Source of the DNA: Anaerolineaceae bacterium UBA5838
GTDB taxonomy: Bacteria > Chloroflexota > Anaerolineae > Anaerolineales > Anaerolineaceae
Assembly (NCBI GenBank): GCA_002432795.1
Contig: DJGU01000006.1
Location: 1-8,162 of the forward strand
Direction of reading: 5' to 3'
DNA length: 8,162 nt
Position 1 is the stretch's first letter; every line of letters starts with the position of its first letter. Below the pieces are notes generated by a model. That model was given only the letters and a program-made list of their open reading frames with translations. It had not been told where the DNA came from and did no database searches. A program made the translations under genes and the position numbers. This document shows positions 6,189-8,162 of this stretch, piece by piece.

Positions 6189-8162
6189 GACCCCATAGCG
6201 CCCAGGCGTTTGCTCCCGGCGAATGACTAGAAGGGTGTAATCGTCATCCAGCGCCGCTTCAGCTCTGAAGCCATCCAGGCTGAAACTGATTCCCTTAATG
6301 ATCCCTTGGGCTGTTTCTCCAAGCAGCGAATCAAGCCTTTCCTTGAAGCGAATATCTCCAAAGGCTTCCCCATCAGGTGAGAACGTCTCTGTAATTCCAT
6401 CTGTGTAGAGCACCAGGCCGTCGCCTGGTGCCAGGTTCAATTCCTGGTCCTTGAGGCTGATGGGATCCATCATGCCCAGGGCGATGCCGCCTTTGTTGAG
6501 TATTTGGAGTTCGCCTTGCTGCGGGCGAAGCCAGTAGGGAGGGTTGTGCCCAGCCACGCAATAAGTCACCTTTCCATTCTGCAACTCCATGATGGCGTAA
6601 AAAACGGTCACAAAAAAACCATCACTCGAGTCGAGCTGGAGAATGTGATTGACCTTTTCGAGCGTGCGTGCTGGCGACTCGTTTTCAAGCGCCACGGCGC
6701 GGATCAGTGTTCGGCTTACGGTCATATAAAGCGAAGCCGGCAAGCCTTTATCCGAGACATCAGCGATGGCGAGCCCAAACTTGCCCGGGCTAAGCTCAAA
6801 GACGTCATAAAAGTCGCCTCCAACCTGCCTGGCAGTCTGCCATTCTGCTGCGAGGTCATAGCCGGGCAGCTCTGGCAGACTCTCCGGCAAAAAGGTCTTT
6901 TGGATTTGCCTCGCCAGTTGCAGTTCTTTGTCGATCAGGGTCTGCTTATGCTGGACGGTTTGCATAATGTAGTTTTGGATGCCTGAGGCAATCTGGAGAG
7001 AGGCTTCTTTCAGCAGCTGCACACGCTGGCTGCGACCTGGGCGATCCACTTCCACTGCCACCAGTAGTCCGTGTACTTCCCCAGGAACGCTCAAGGAAAA
7101 ACACAGGCTGTTGACATCTTCCCTGTCCAGGTCGCTTTGAGAATCCGCAAAGCCACTTCTTGACAGCAAGTTGCCTGGAAGGATTAAATAACCGGCTTGC
7201 TCGAGACCTTGCAGTCCAGGCGAAAATTGGCTGAGTGGTATTTGATTTTCAGAACCGTAGGAAAAACCACCCTGTTTGGTGGCAAGATAGCGCAAGGTCG
7301 CCCGATCGTGGTCGGAATCGAATTGGATCAGCGCAATTTCTTCAGCGTTGGTGAAATCTGAAAGGATCCGTGTAACTTCACTAAGCGTCTCTTGCGGGTG
7401 CTTTGACGCGACGAAAAGATTGGTAATCTGGAGCAGTACATTTGAGATTTCAGCTTCAGCTTGTTTTGCCTGAATCAGCTCGATGTTCTGTAAACTGACC
7501 GCTGTTTGCTGCGCGATTCCTTCGAGCAAGGCGAACCGCTGGGAACCAAGGATCAATTCAGGTTCGAGGGGAATGTAGGCTTCTTTGCTGGAATGCAAAA
7601 GCAGCCCAATCTGACGCTCGTGCGCGATCAAGGGAAACAAGAGGATAGTATCCTGCGGCGAGAGCAAAAGGTTTTTTGCGATGTCCGGGGAGCATTTGGA
7701 GGCTGGCATAGCAGCCGGCTTGCCTGACTGGAGGGTCTGTTCAAGCAAGGTGGGGTCGGCAACCGCGCAGGGCTCGTCGAGATTGCAGGTGGCTGTACCA
7801 TCGCCCAAGGCAGCCTGCAGTTGAAAAGCACTTGTTTCCGCGTCCTTCAGGATCAGGGCAACAGACGCACCTCCAATCAGCGAAAGGATAAACTCACCCG
7901 AGGTCTTCAAGAGGCTGTTGGCGTCCGACAGGTTGCGGGTGGCCATCGCCACCTGGAGCATGACAGAAGTGTAGTAAGTTTGGGCTCGTGTCTCCTGATC
8001 CAAACGCTCTTTCTCGATAGCGCTGCCCAGATAGCCAGCGAAGGTCGCGCAGATCCCTTCGGATTCCGCTCCATAACGTCCGGGGGTCCCTTCATGCAAG
8101 ACCAGCACCCCAACGACCTGTCCTGCTGCGGTTATGGATGTTGCGATCCCGGAAAAATTATC
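6162..8162 (-). CDS. GAF-domain SpoIIE/RsbU-type PP2C serine phosphatase (5' end outside window)
   Basis: The frame stays open to the right edge, so 666 residues are visible and the true start is outside the window. A GTG at 8106-8108 is a tempting start but falls inside a GAF domain: GQVVGVLVLHEGTPGRYG is a typical GAF ending. Numbering from the window edge, the order is a GAF tail (1-52), a GAF at about 63-225, another at about 240-390, a helical linker ending ELQLARQIQKTFLP, and a SpoIIE PP2C domain at about 425-650. Metal-site motifs are present: VGGDFYD (447-453), IADVSDKG (466-473), YTDGITE (586-592) and DDDYTLLVI (639-647). Such phosphatases dephosphorylate anti-sigma-factor antagonists in partner-switching pathways, with GAF domains sensing ligands or redox state. 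No anti-sigma or antagonist gene is in the window. The last nine codons, stop included, overlap the convergent Usp gene. The family is firm; the signal and target are unknown. Confidence 0.93.
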   Translation of the reverse strand, partial: DNFSGIATSITAAGQVVGVLVLHEGTPGRYGAESEGICATFAGYLGSAIEKERLDQETRAQTYYTSVMLQVAMATRNLSDANSLLKTSGEFILSLIGGASVALILKDAETSAFQLQAALGDGTATCNLDEPCAVADPTLLEQTLQSGKPAAMPASKCSPDIAKNLLLSPQDTILLFPLIAHERQIGLLLHSSKEAYIPLEPELILGSQRFALLEGIAQQTAVSLQNIELIQAKQAEAEISNVLLQITNLFVASKHPQETLSEVTRILSDFTNAEEIALIQFDSDHDRATLRYLATKQGGFSYGSENQIPLSQFSPGLQGLEQAGYLILPGNLLSRSGFADSQSDLDREDVNSLCFSLSVPGEVHGLLVAVEVDRPGRSQRVQLLKEASLQIASGIQNYIMQTVQHKQTLIDKELQLARQIQKTFLPESLPELPGYDLAAEWQTARQVGGDFYDVFELSPGKFGLAIADVSDKGLPASLYMTVSRTLIRAVALENESPARTLEKVNHILQLDSSDGFFVTVFYAIMELQNGKVTYCVAGHNPPYWLRPQQGELQILNKGGIALGMMDPISLKDQELNLAPGDGLVLYTDGITETFSPDGEAFGDIRFKERLDSLLGETAQGIIKGISFSLDGFRAEAALDDDYTLLVIRREQTPGRYGVLLADHNRN

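Noticed and set aside
6199..6208. CGCCCAGGCG inverted repeat just after the Usp fusion stop, as a terminator
   Set aside because: The stem is four base pairs with a two-base loop, has no long T-run, and lies inside the phosphatase coding sequence.

Overview
The window is a compact, fully coding bacterial segment of roughly balanced base composition. It carries a chromosomal-type ParA/ParB pair, a PfkB sugar kinase, a GNAT acetyltransferase, a membrane-anchored DsbA-like protein, a ParB-fold/universal-stress fusion protein and a GAF-SpoIIE phosphatase. This gene mix, in particular the ParB-fold/DUF4032-like/Usp fusion and the GAF-SpoIIE regulator, fits a member of the Chloroflexota (Anaerolineae-like). 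That assignment comes from protein style and not from any marker gene, so it is moderate at best.

Layout. Positions 1-195 hold no gene, only two inverted-repeat structures. From 4325 down to 196, all on the minus strand, run pfkB-type kinase, parA, parB, GNAT acetyltransferase and dsbA-like gene. The first four are separated by only 7, 1 and 5 bases and must be one transcription unit. The dsbA-like gene follows after 76 bases and has its own strong Shine-Dalgarno sequence. A 153-base divergent intergenic region (4326-4478) holds a good extended -10 promoter for the operon, a three-copy 10-bp tandem repeat just upstream of it, and a palindrome overlapping a possible leaderless start for the plus-strand gene. 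That plus-strand gene (4479-6188) encodes a 569-residue protein with an N-terminal ParB/sulfiredoxin-like fold, a helical DUF4032-like middle and two Usp-type domains. It converges on, and overlaps by 27 bases, a minus-strand GAF-GAF-SpoIIE phosphatase whose 5' part lies beyond the right edge of the window.

How the genes may work together. ParA and ParB should segregate the chromosome or regulate its segregation. The kinase, acetyltransferase and disulfide protein are passengers or partners of unknown relation. The Usp fusion and the GAF-SpoIIE phosphatase look like a stress or environment-sensing pair, convergent and overlapping. No parS site was recognised, and no RNA gene, CRISPR array, insertion-sequence transposase or prophage gene was seen. 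The most distinctive items are the ParB-fold/Usp fusion placed divergently from the true parAB operon, and the structured divergent regulatory region between them.
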